Shown: positions 43,506 to 53,468 of the stretch, in pieces | Position numbering within the stretch: the first letter of the stretch is position 1 | How the letters are laid out: each line of letters begins with the position of its first letter | Origin: Cristatella mucedo | Taxonomy: Eukaryota; Bryozoa; Phylactolaemata; Cristatellidae | Length of the DNA stretch: 64,000 nt | Reading direction: 5' to 3' | NCBI GenBank assembly: GCA_009760855.2 | Contig: WPIO01000003.1 | Location: 12,142,001 to 12,206,000, forward strand | Translations under genes and position numbers: made by a program | The notes under the pieces: generated by a model | The model's input: the letters and a program-made list of their open reading frames with translations, nothing else | Database searches by the model: none | Told to the model about the DNA's origin: nothing

Positions 43506-44760
43506 CGAACTTATTTACCATCAATCACATCCACATTCCTAACAAATAAGGATTTTCAGAATGATGTCGTCAAAATTCGGCTCGTCGCCTTTGGCATAAC
43601 CAGGCTGCAAGCTAAAGCTTACATTAGACAGCCAGCGATCGCATGGAACCTTGGGCATAGACCACAAGCAGCAAACATCTAGTCTCGAAAGGCACATCAA
43701 TACTTGACTAAAATCAGCCTCAATAAATCTAATTAGCAATGTAATCTCGGAAACCAACAATAAGAAGCGTTCCTTTGGTGGGCATCACTCGTATTGTTCA
43801 ACGCACAGCCTTACCAGTTGACTTGGGGCAGACACAAAAATGAATGAAAATGTACATTAAAGTATCAAACGAACCATACAAAATGATCAAAAAGACAACT
43901 GCTATCAGATGCACGGTTTATATGCAGACTGCTTGAGTAGTCTCTTCTGTGTGTGTCTGTGAAATCAATCACAGGCGTCCTGCTAGGAGACAGTAGGCAC
44001 ATTGTGAGAGCACGTTCAACGATTTGATAAGAATAAATGATGTTTTTTATAGTGCCCTAAAAGAAACAAATACGTCCGTTATGTAACTAATTACAGGGGG
44101 CTCAATAGCTGAGCACCAAGTACAAGTAAGGAATCCCGCTTAGACAAGCATGCAAAAGCACACACAAAGACACTTACGGCCACTGATAAATAGGCTCATC
44201 TGGTAGCCTCCCTGAGCCACTCCTTCCAGGCTATTCACTCCCTCAGCTGCCCTTCCGTCTCAGCGACGCTTCTATAGCTTTCTTTGATTCATGAGATGTG
44301 GTGCTTTAGCTACCATATGTAAACCGAAAGATGCTTAAGCTTTGATTTTTCGATAAAAGAAAACTCTCCTTCGTAACACCCACTTATCCCTAGCGGCTTT
44401 GGCAAGTTGCAGACGAAGATACGCTATATTAATAGCACGCATTGAATCGAGTACTGGTACGCTCGCAAAGCATAGCGTAATTAAAAGGTAAGTTCGCTGG
44501 CTAGGTGAAAGCTGAGCAGAACAGTTGCCTAAGTAGCTAGTCAGCAAAAACTTTAAGAATGGAAAGTCAATTAAGGTTGTCACAGCATGGATAACCAAGT
44601 TCCAGACATTCGGGTTGCGACAGCACGGAAAACCAAGTTCCCGACATTCGGTGGACATTAGCTGAAAGTCTTGTCGGTAAAATCTTGGCGTATTCAATTT
44701 TGGCGAGTCAATCGGAAGCCGAGGGCCACGTGTTTCGACAGTACGCTGGAGGAGTGAAGA
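43506..44760 (-). repeat. Duplicated segment, copy 2 (partner 34505-35720)
   Basis: High identity to copy 1 up to about 44520, then lower. It contains the open hydrophobic frame 44335-44697 described separately. Confidence 0.75.
44335..44697 (-). CDS. Unidentified hydrophobic reading frame (possible exon or TE remnant)
   Basis: A 120-codon minus-strand frame ends KAARDKWVLRRRVFFYRKIK-A-stop. No ATG begins it, and the frame stays open upstream through NYTNSSLLQRTVETRG, so any start lies elsewhere. Two hydrophobic stretches (NLVIHAVTTLIDFPFLKFLL and TYLLITLCFASVPVLDSM) flank a short NCSAQLSPSQR loop and are followed by a basic tail, which resembles the last two helices of a multi-pass protein. 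The paralog at 35.4-35.7 kb has a TGA and frame differences but keeps the C-terminus. I do not recognise a family; a decayed repeat is equally possible. Confidence 0.25.
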   Translation of the reverse strand: MNTPRFYRQDFQLMSTECRELGFPCCRNPNVWNLVIHAVTTLIDFPFLKFLLTSYLGNCSAQLSPSQRTYLLITLCFASVPVLDSMRAINIAYLRLQLAKAARDKWVLRRRVFFYRKIKA

Positions 44761-44799
44761 GTTTGTATAATTAGTCTGATCTTATATAACGAAGCGACC

Positions 44800-45300
44800 T
44801 GTGAGCCAGAGAGCCAGGTCTTGTCAGCAAGCTGTGAAAGAAGTTGTGTAATGGCTGCTACGCAATCTATGGCTCCGGACCACGTTAACAGCGACTTTTT
44901 GTTCGCGTTTCATTCGATTAAGCGGACAGATCGGACAGAGGACTGAATAAAAAGAATTGCAGTAATCTAGATGCGGTGTCACAAGCACAGGAACTAGCCT
45001 AACCGTGATACTCTTGTATAAATCATCAAGGTTTCATTATAGAATCATTCCTAAGCTGAAACTAGGCTAACTTAAAAGTGAAGCAATGTGCTCAGCAAAA
45101 ATGAAAGTCGTCTTGGAACAGCGCGTCCAGGTTACGGGCAGAATCATGAGAATGTCGCTGGACAAAGCTGTCTGGAAGGTAAGGTATTGTAACTTGAGGG
45201 TAACTCTAGGCTTGCCGATAGCTTGTAGGTAGGTCTTATCGTCGATCGCTTCAGGAGGTTATTTGCCATAAAAATGAGAACTTATTTGATAGCAATGGAG
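44800..45300. repeat. Unclassified interspersed repeat (family D)
   Basis: The block ATAAAAAGAATTGCAGTAAT followed by CTAGATGCGGTGTCAC has counterparts at about 56740-56780 (AATCTAGATGCGACTTTACC) and, more weakly, at about 61960-61995. It may be a decayed transposon family; coding content is not recognised. Confidence 0.35.
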
Positions 45301-45924
45301 GTAAGTGAGTACGCATAGCAAGACTGAGAAGAGTCAAGTGGTAGGTATACCCGAGTGTCAAAGTGAGTTCAAGTTTCCTCAGTGCAGAAACAAACGGCAA
45401 TATTACTTTTAGTGGTATTCTAAATTTAAAGATATTTTCACAGAAGTGCACCACCCTGGAGCAGATGCGTAGACCAGGCTATTTTGAAATGAAGCTGTGT
45501 GCATTGAAAATGAATGCATTCACGCGAGCGTGGATTTGTCGCTAAAATACGCACCACCTAGCCATCTGGATAGTGTCGCATTGGCCCTTCCCGCCGACCA
45601 CTGCACGGTCGATGGCTCTGTCAAAGATTTCTCTTTCAATTAAAGTACTGGTTTCCTGTGCTGCCGTATTGGAATTATGCAGGCTACTCACTTTGAGCAG
45701 CAGCAAAATACAGATGTGAGTGCGTGCGCGTTCGTGTGTCCGTGTGTATGCTTTAATATTAAAAATCAACACGTACTGCAAGTTGTCATCGTTTACAGCC
45801 TGCATGCATTTGACAGTCATCACGCATTGCTACAGTCCTACAGGCAATGTCAACGTCACAGCTCCAGCCAACCAGTATTGTAGCAGTTTGTGCTCACCTG
45901 GCGAGTCGAAGCGTGGGCTCCTTT

Positions 45925-46034
45925 TTAAGTAATTAGCAGGACCAGACTTCGACTCGCGACGATGGCAAACAGGAGCAGGTAACAACGCCAACACGTGTAG
46001 ATGCTTCCATTTTTATCAGGGACTTGGACACGAA
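45925..46034 (-). CDS. Candidate terminal exon with hydrophobic C-terminus (uncertain, gene B3?)
   Basis: After an acceptor-like gtagggcttccag, a phase-1 frame encodes VRVQVPDKNGSIYTCW, then RCYLLLFAIVASRSLVLLIT and stop. D-K-N-G-S-I-Y-T-C resembles an Ig F strand with one extra residue, and the hydrophobic end could be a membrane or GPI-attachment signal. Position, strand and phase would suit a 3' exon of B3, but no intermediate exon is proven. Confidence 0.25.
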
Positions 46035-47149
46035 CTGGAAGCCCTACAGGACAGCGTTCACATTGCTGGAAAGCGTCACAGACCGAGGCTCGAGGCCGCC
46101 AACGGTGCAGCACAAGTATGCACCGCCCGCTGCCTGTCCTTCGCGCCGCCGCCGCTGCTGCTGCTTCTTCTTTCCGTGTTTCCACGTGCCGCTTCCTATT
46201 GACGCGGACAGTGCTGCTGCGAGTTTTGTACAGGGAAACGTGTCGCTCCGCTAGTACCCTCTAGTACGTACTAGCAATGCAGCGACACGTCGGCATTAGT
46301 AGGCACTAGCTCGCTGTGTCGACTCTCTGATCGACGCTGTCTCGCACTTTCGAAGCCCTGCTATTCTCCATCGCAGCAGCGCGAAAAATATCCGATTCTA
46401 AAGAACGCGCACTTCCTTTCTTTCGAGTAGCGTTCGAGCGTATGCACTCCGCTGGTAAGCAACCCAATCTTGGCCAATTGCAACGGCGGGCCACACGACC
46501 GCAGGTATTCTGCAGCAAAAAACAACTTCCGCTTCCGCTTGCCGTACGATGGTTTCAGTTAAGGTGCTTCCTTCGCATCTCGTGCTCTCAAAAACTTGTA
46601 TTTCAGAAGAGCCTCTTTCTCTTTATTCAAGAGAAGAAAATCAATTGTCCAGTTCTCTTACTTAAGAAAAGAGTAAAGTTGCGTAATGCACACAGTTCAC
46701 AATAATAGCAAGTGCCAGTCTTCAAGCTGCTACTGGGATACGATACGAATGGAAAGCTAAAAGCTACATGGACTTTTTTTTTAGCTAGCAAAACGCTGGA
46801 AAACAGAAATACCGCGCCTGGTGTACCGAAGAAACAAGCTGTACTGGGATGCAGCCGAGCGTGCAGAAGTGCGGAAGCCTTCCTCAGCTGCACTTCACTG
46901 TCCCTGCTGTCTCGAACGCTCTGCATCAAAAGTGGTCAGGTTGACACCCGCCTATTGTCAAGTGGGGCGACGTCCTACTCTTCTTAAAGGCACTTAGTAT
47001 CTGCTATCGAAATCCTCCAGGGGGCGCTCCGTCACCCGCTTGTTGTCGGCGCTTTGCTCTTCCTGTGCGTACGCAGCTGCAGCCGCCGCTTTAGTTGCGA
47101 CATTAACTGTCCACCTACTTCAGCGGTCGCTCTAATACCATACTTAACT

Positions 47150-47335
47150 GCACGCGCATAGCCAATAATGTTCCGTGAGCGACACAACCTCAAACTTTCC
47201 GGTGCCGAGTATATTTATATATTGGCTACGAGGTGCCATTCGATGGTCGAATTCCTCTAGGTGCCACTGCGCCTCCTCTTGTAGATCATTGCAAGCGAAC
47301 GACGCCGTTGTATTTCCTCCCAATTTTAGGCAAAC
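47150..47335 (-). CDS. Candidate Ig-like exon (uncertain, gene B3?)
   Basis: A phase-1 frame after TTCGTATAG encodes VCLKLGGNTTASFACND, then AQWHLEEF, then KFEVVSLTEHYWLCAC and a stop. Cys, Trp and second Cys are about as far apart as in a short Ig domain, but the canonical D-x-G-x-Y is missing and there is no clean donor (GCAGTTAAGT replaces a GT site). It may be a decayed B3 Ig2 exon. Confidence 0.3.
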
Positions 47336-47399
47336 TATACGAAGCACATCAGCACAATTTGTGCGTGAATCTGGATAGATGCTTTTTAAATAAAAGACC

Positions 47400-48770
47400 C
47401 TTTATTTTTTCTACATTAGCTTAGATCAAAGGCCATTTTTCCGAACGCATGTACATTTTTTGCCTCGAACAGGAGGCCTTTTAAAAGGACAATTAACTTC
47501 AAGTGTCAGAAACGCTTCAAAAGTGTACAACAGTCAATATTAAATTATCCGAATTGATGGAATCAATTTTGCAAGGGTCGGCTAATAATTCGACTCTGTA
47601 GTTGTGATTTTTATACAGTTTGACAAGGAATTACTCAATGGGCTTAATCTGCTGTTCTGTGGATGCGCAGAAAGGAGAGCGTGACCAAATATTTTCAGTT
47701 AACAATCACAATGTCAACAAGCATGGCAGGAAAATATAACTGTACTCATTTCACTCGAAGAAGAAAGTGTGAGAATCAAAGTTAAATTTATTAAATCAAT
47801 AAAGTAAGCAGATGAATCGACATGCCTTCTTTGTGGCAAAAGTGGTTTGCCTAAAAATCTATTTATTTCGCTATAATGGCATTATGCAAGTAGTTAATTA
47901 CTATTAAAATTAATATTATAGACGTAAGTTGCTGAGTGCATGCTAAATTCTCACAAAAAGCTGGATATTAACATAAAACATTACTCCTATTCTAAACTAC
48001 AGTCCTTGATTGTTTCTGTAGCCATTCGCACGAGAATTCTCGGACGCGCAGAGATTTATTGAGCGCAAACGGCCGCTGCGTTCGACTGAATGAGGACTAT
48101 TTAGCGGCACAATAAACGGCAGTAGCCTAAGATTCATGATTTAACGGACTACACGTTTGTGCGAGGTGATAACACTGACTAAAACTTGAAACACACAAGG
48201 AAGTCTTGCAGAAACTACCTAGATCAAGTGGGAATTCACAGAATCATATTGAACTGGTGGCACTACTCCGTTGAAGAATTCTGCCTTGGCTGTTAAAAAT
48301 GGCTAAAAATGGCTTTCCTGTGGATTTTATCGTGTACCAATTTCAAAATAAAGAACAAAAAGATTCTAACAAAGCGATGTAGTCAATGAACCGGTGATGA
48401 CAGAGTAACTGGCTTAGTATTTTTGGCTTGGGCGGAAAAACTTGACACAGCAAAGTATTCTGAGCTATTTTTAATGTACCCGAATTTAAACAGCTAAACA
48501 AGCCAAATTATCGTGGCTAGCTGTTATTCCCAATTATGAGATTGTGTGGTTATTCGCAATTATGAGATTATGTGATGGTTCATCGCTCGGGCCGCATAAA
48601 AACCCGACGCCCTGAGACTCGGGGTATTGGCATTGGAGCAGGCGTGAGCTCTAGGCCACATTGTCGTTGGCGTACGCCTGTAACCGTTCGCTGCTGTTAG
48701 ATATAATTCTCTGCATTATGGATACGGACTTGATATGCTAAGGTACGAGCGCTCGTTGTCGCTGCCGTGT
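47400..48770. other. B3 region, A/T-rich, no exon recognised
   Basis: A/T-rich spacer. A VPPV-like phase-1 frame at about 48215-48267 runs into a stop at once and is not called. Confidence 0.35.
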
Positions 48771-48777
48771 TCCTGCC

Positions 48778-49005
48778 ATGTGCCGGCGTGACGCATTGCG
48801 TGATGCATCGGTGCAGCAGCACCTACAAGTGGCTAGCCGTGCTGCGAGGTTCAGACGTCACCGCGTATTCGTAGCGCGTCGGCTGAGAGACTGGTGCCGC
48901 TACGAGCGCTGCGCTTTCGCCCTAGCCGAGACAAGGCGTGGAAGCCGCACTCCGCGCGCACTCGCAGTCTTGCAATCAAGACACTACTTGTTTTCTATTT
49001 GGTAA
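48778..49005 (+). other. G/C-rich island with a plus-strand frame and donor
   Basis: An Arg/Ala-rich frame starting MCRRDALRDASVQQHL ends just before the donor ATTTG|GTAAGTTTC. The region is richer in CpG than its surroundings. It sits antisense in the B3 intron, 50 bases from the Ig exon. It could be a 5' exon of an antisense transcript, or just G/C-rich sequence; no partner exon is visible. Confidence 0.2.
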
Positions 49006-49056
49006 GTTTCATTTCGGCTTTGAAGACGCTATGACCGTGCAGATATAATGGCTTAC

Positions 49057-49167
49057 CGATGACGTTGAGGTAGGCGCGAACTGTACCTACAGCTGCCAGC
49101 TGACATTCATATTCTCCTTGATCCTGAAGTGTGACTCGCAAAATGGCAAGAGTAAAGTTGTTTGTTT
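49057..49167 (-). CDS. Gene B3 exon 3: second half of Ig1
   Basis: A 111-bp phase 1-1 exon lies between the acceptor tctttcattacag and the donor ATCG|GTAAGCC. With the split codon from the preceding exon it reads ETNNFTLAILRVTLQDQGEY, then ECQLAAVGTVRAYLNVI. L-x-I-L-R-V...D-Q-G-E-Y-E-C is a textbook E-F strand segment carrying the second cysteine, and the end is a G strand. It completes the half domain at 51167-51364. It has the same length and phase as B1 exon 3 (6694-6804). Confidence 0.85.
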
Positions 49168-50285
49168 CTGTAATGAAAGACGCACGATATTAATGGAGCG
49201 TGACTTTTTCCGCCCGGTTATTGCAGATGCTCAACCTTAGCGAAATTACCTCAATAACGTCTATCCAAAATGCCGCCAGTCAAATTTAAACAAGACGTAG
49301 CTTATAATTAAAAACAATATACATGATCTTCTGCCCCTCTAATTTTTCTTCTTTCCATAATGAGGATCTCCTCAAAATATGGGTGCAGTTGACAAACATT
49401 TAGAGATAGCTTGGCGAAGGCTATAATTTCACAATTTCGCATTTACAGCACTTATAAAAATCATGACATTTCAACTAATGTTATTACTTTATTATAATAA
49501 AATTTCTTATTCAGACTAACGATTAGTAACCAACCTCGTTCTAAAAGTTGTTGAGAGTCTCATTAAGGCCCTTAGGTCTTACCCTAGGGGTAAAGTATTT
49601 TACAACCCAGATCGTGAGTTAAAGTCCTACAGCTCACAATTCCCAGTTGCCAACCACGATCGGGACGCTAGTTGACAAGGTTTTTCTGACTCTATATTAA
49701 AGAGGCTGTAGAATTATGTGACACGTGCTTTTAGCTTACTTTACAATAACTTAATGTCGATAATGTTATACTTCCTACAGAGATTATGGGAATACATTAA
49801 GATACGTATTTTTTTTAGCCAAGCTAGCGCAGCTAAGGCCTAATAACTAACGATCGGACTGGAGGCTACCAAAAGCTATGAGCGAAGACATGACTGGAGG
49901 AAAGGAGTCACTGCTTTCCAGGCTTTAATGAATAGAAAATGACATTGAACGAGTTTATCCAGTTTTGGGAGCGACCTATTAGCCTACTATGGATGAGATG
50001 GTTATAATGATTTGTAAACTGATTGGAAGGCAAGTGTACTGGCTGAGGATGCATCGCATTTTTCAAGCACCCGCACTGAGAAAGAAGATATATCTATCAC
50101 ACCAAAGTTTTCAGTAGCTTCATCAGAATGGAGATGTCTCGTGGCGAGGTGATGCTTGCTGTTGCAGATAACAGCAAGAGCTTCAAAACATCGAGCTCGA
50201 GTTCGTAAGCGGTGAAGAATCGAGATACATCTCGTAGACTGCGATCTCGCGCCACACCTGGCGGTCATTGTAGCTCGAGCATAAG
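49168..50285. other. B3 intron with SINE remnant
   Basis: A decayed family-1 SINE trace lies at about 49595-49715 ('cctaggggtaaagtatttt', 'gggacgctagttgacaagg', ATTAAAGAGGCTGTAGAAT). A 101-codon minus frame at 50002-50307 has no recognisable domain. Confidence 0.4.
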
Positions 50286-50365
50286 CGAATAATGTTAATA
50301 ATAACAATACATTTGATGCAGCGCCCTCAGGGAGAACTTAATCTCTGTCTAGGAATTTTTACATT
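50286..50365 (-). mobile_element. L2-type LINE, 3' terminus
   Basis: Minus-strand CCTAGACAGAGATTAAGTTC and CTGAGGGCGCTGCATCAAAT are followed by a TTATTATTAAC tail. Confidence 0.7.
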
Positions 50366-50891
50366 TGCTGCGAAGGAAAGCTCGGTCGATCACAGCAGGG
50401 CAGCACCTCTTTCACCGACCCAGCTGCCTGTGGGTGGCAGGTCAGACGCTATCAGATCAGCACCGGACATTTTAGATTAGCTAAGGGTCGCGATGGCCTG
50501 GCCGAGGTGAACTAGGCCAACTACTGTCCACGCCCAGCTGTGCCCGTCCCTCTCTGTCGAGAACTGGCTAGCCGAGGCAGCTTGCTGGGTCGCCTCTCTG
50601 AGGGAAGGCTAAAAGAAGGATCTTGAGTGCCCCCGCACTACAGCGAGGATATATGTCAACTCGCTGTGGAGAGGGCAGAGCGTTTCCTTCACTCGCCGAT
50701 AGGTTTTTAGTCCAGACTATGGTCGCCATACTGCGTCATTCTATTACCACCTTGGAGCTATAAGAACCCTTTAGGGCTGAGCTCAGCTCTGTAAAAATCC
50801 CACTTCTTGGTCATTGATATTTATTCGACTTTCAGCAATGCGTCCTGCGTCTCAATAATCTCCAGCCTGGCATATCCACGATATAGTCGAA

Positions 50892-50961
50892 CCGAGCAGC
50901 CGTTACAGCAGCATGCTCTGCTGTAAGCGCTGCTGTAATGGCTGCTGTAACGGCTGCTCGG
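50892..50961. repeat. Perfect inverted repeat, 21-bp arms, 28-bp loop
   Basis: The arms are at 50892-50912 and 50941-50961 (starting CCGAGCAGCCGTTACAGCAG). The loop itself contains further CTGCTGTAA words. It lies in the first B3 intron; both orientations would form a strong hairpin. Confidence 0.9.
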
Positions 50962-51166
50962 ACTTGCCTTAATTATCAACTTTACGACACTTAAGCTACC
51001 CTGCAAATAAAAAGCTGATTGTTCACACTTTTGATGCACCGTTATTCATAACATCGAGGAGATTAGTAGTTATGAAAATGAGACTTGTTTATTTGCTGTT
51101 GGTGTCATAGCACCAGTCTCCCTGATACACACCACCTATGAGCTCGCACTAACTTCGTAGTCTTAC

Positions 51167-51364
51167 CGTTGTCGTAGTTCAATTCATAGTTCTTTGTCTG
51201 CAGCCAAATCGTTGTATCGTCCACAGCTTCGTAGAGAGGAGTCACCCACAAATGACGATTTCGACCCATGTAGGCATCGAATATGCACGTGAATGTGGCA
51301 GATCCATTGAAGGGAACTGTAATATTCTTTGGTCCTTGCACTATGCTTTGCCCATGCGTACGAC
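51167..51364 (-). CDS. Gene B3 exon 2: first half of Ig1
   Basis: A 198-bp phase 1-1 exon from the acceptor tttttaatcggcag to the donor AACG|GTAAGAC. It encodes GRTHGQSIVQGPKNITVPFN, GSATFTC, a Trp in RHLWVTPLY, and ends NYELNYDN. The A, B and C strands with first Cys and core Trp are clear, and the second Cys is supplied by 49057-49167. An alternative acceptor at 51341-51342 would remove eight residues but has a poor polypyrimidine tract. Sequons include NIT and NGS. Confidence 0.83.
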
Positions 51365-51856
51365 CTGCCGATTAAAAATCAATTAGGATTCTGAGATACC
51401 TCAGTCTACATAACCAAAGCTTATACAAGTCGGCAAACATCTGCTGCAAAATGAAAAAAATTACTACTGGCGGAACGGTGTTTGTCAAATTACGCCTAGA
51501 CTATCTGTAGGTTTCTGTTCTTCAAGAGATTTGCCAGGATGAATTTACACCCTTGATTGACTGCCGGCTAGCCCTCTCTACATGGCGGAGACCTTTGGAG
51601 TCAGGAATGCGTTGGCAGTTGCTGTCTAGAGGTCTTTACGTTGGCGTCTTCTGGCATTCGAACTTGGACTCCACTGCCGGCCTCTCAGACGAGCGCCTCC
51701 ATCTGCCGACCGGTCAGATTGTGCTGCCGGGTTCTCTGTTCACATCTGTATAAGAACCAGTCAGGTAGCGCCTGGCTAGACACACTGGAATGACCTCGAA
51801 CGAGCCCGACTGGCGTCCGAATCGGCTGGTTCTCTGTACCTAGCAAAGGAAGCACT

Positions 51857-51913
<57 letters not shown>

Positions 51914-52408
51914 GTATTTCCGGGTTTTCAATGCGAATAAGGAAAGTGTCTACGTGCTATTTGTCATTTTTAAATGCTTTATTTTAATGTATGATAAGTT
52001 AATCTACTAGTTGATCTATCTGCTCGAAGAACTTACAAATGTTGCATCAGGTTCAAGCACAGTATCGCATTCAATATCACATTCCATCGCTTCTCCACAG
52101 TTTGTCAGTTAAGGCTTCTACCTCTGTATACTTCGAGCATATTGCGGCTTGATACTATTAAACCCAATCATGTCCTGAAGTCCATGGACCCTAGGCCTCA
52201 CAGGTTGCCCTATCCCTAACCCGACGACACGTAGAGTTCTATAATGCACGGTTCTGGCTTTTCAGAAGTCGCATTCTTAATTTGCTGCACTCTTAGCTTC
52301 ATTTCTGATGAACCGATGTATATTAGTTCCTTCCCTACCCCTTTCCCCAAACACCATTTTCTAACCTTTGGACGGGCAGCTAGGCCAGTCACATGTAGCC
52401 GGTTTAAG

Positions 52409-52504
<96 letters not shown>

Positions 52505-53161
52505 AAAGGGATGGCAGGTTGTCACTAAATTTCTGAGTGAATGGTAGGCCGGTACTAGATGGCTTGAGAGACGGCTGATCATCCTCGCCTGCTGAATTCA
52601 GAGAAGCCGGTTGGGTGCCTTGCTCAGTGTCGCTAGCAAAAATAATCAGAACCCTCTAGTGGGAGCTGATACGTTGGTGCATCAAACCAACAATAGCCGA
52701 CATCAAGGATCGCGTTGCATACTTTTATGCACATCTTGAATGAAACTATCAAGGCGTAGACAATCTCCCATAGTCTCTCAGCCCTTCCTCGCCACAAAGG
52801 AGAAGACTAGGTGGCAGAGCAAGGTCATGATTCGTCAGTGCCAGCGTTATACCAGTCAGCACGGCGATGGCGTTCGGGCACATCTAGCAGTGAATGCCCT
52901 AGATATGTGCGGTATTCGGCTGCAGCCGCACCAGCCGCTTTCGGCTACTGAAAGCGACAGGAGACAGCAGTGAGAGGCTGCACGCAGCATGGTACTAGCA
53001 GCACCGACAGCGGCGGCAGCAGCAGCCGCGAAACCGTGGCAGCTGGTGGAAGAGGGAAGCGGCTGTGGTCGCCGCCTCCGCAGGGCGGGGCAGTGGCCAT
53101 GGCAGCTGCACTTTCGCAGGTACGGCTGAAGCTAGCTGCGCGAGCGCGTGCGAGCTCGTAC
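51365..53161. other. B3 first intron with two (CT)n microsatellites
   Basis: CT runs lie at 51868-51910 (after a short C run) and 52411-52501. The rest shows no repeat or exon that I can name. Confidence 0.7.
52411..52501. repeat. (CT)n microsatellite, about 45 repeats
   Basis: A perfect CT dinucleotide run. Arg-Glu and Leu-Ser repeat frames across it are artefacts. Confidence 0.95.
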
Positions 53162-53216
53162 CTGAAGCCCAGATGATGATGAGCAGAGTGCAGACGCGCA
53201 GCATCGCGGTCGCCAT
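53162..53216 (-). CDS. Gene B3 exon 1: signal peptide
   Basis: The coding part runs from the ATG at 53216-53214 to the donor TTCAG|GTACGAG, ending in phase 1. It encodes MATAMLRVCTLLIIIWAS; the split codon completed by exon 2 gives Gly, and A-S-G before RTHGQ is a plausible signal peptidase site. A second in-frame Met lies four codons in. The exon is G/C-rich. About 250 bases upstream on the gene strand lies the G-rich minisatellite. Confidence 0.75.
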
Positions 53217-53468
53217 GCAGCAAGCAGCGGCCAGCGGCTGCAATCGGTCGCAGTCGTGCTGCTTCGAAACAACTGGCAGCTCTCTGTATGTATCACGCGA
53301 TCAGCCGCCGCCCAGTGGTCAGCTGCTGCTTGCCCCGCGAAAGGGCCCTTGGCTCTCTGCGGTATGCTGTCGCCCGCACGCGAGCGATACTGGTAAGGCT
53401 GCAGCAGAGGTCGGCTACGACGATAGGCTGCTCCACTGTCTGCAGGTCATAGGCAGCCAGCCGTGGGG

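Larger units (their letters stand above)
49057..53216 (-). other. Gene B3: IgSF surface or secreted protein (exon span; 3' exons unresolved)
   Basis: Signal-peptide exon 53216-53162, Ig1 first half 51364-51167 and Ig1 second half 49167-49057 join in one frame, phase 1 throughout. The architecture matches B1, including a 111-bp second-half exon, so B1 and B3 are probably paralogs despite low sequence similarity. Candidate downstream exons at 47.2 and 46.0 kb are weak. Confidence 0.72.

Noticed and set aside
44335-44697. Rhodopsin-like GPCR helices 6-7
   Set aside because: Hydrophobicity fits, but there is no NPxxY or CWxP motif, and the paralog shifts frame within the supposed helix.
48215-48267. 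VPPV-like start of an Ig2 exon for B3
   Set aside because: It has an acceptor and donor shape, but the frame reaches a TAG after 14 codons and lacks Cys and Trp.
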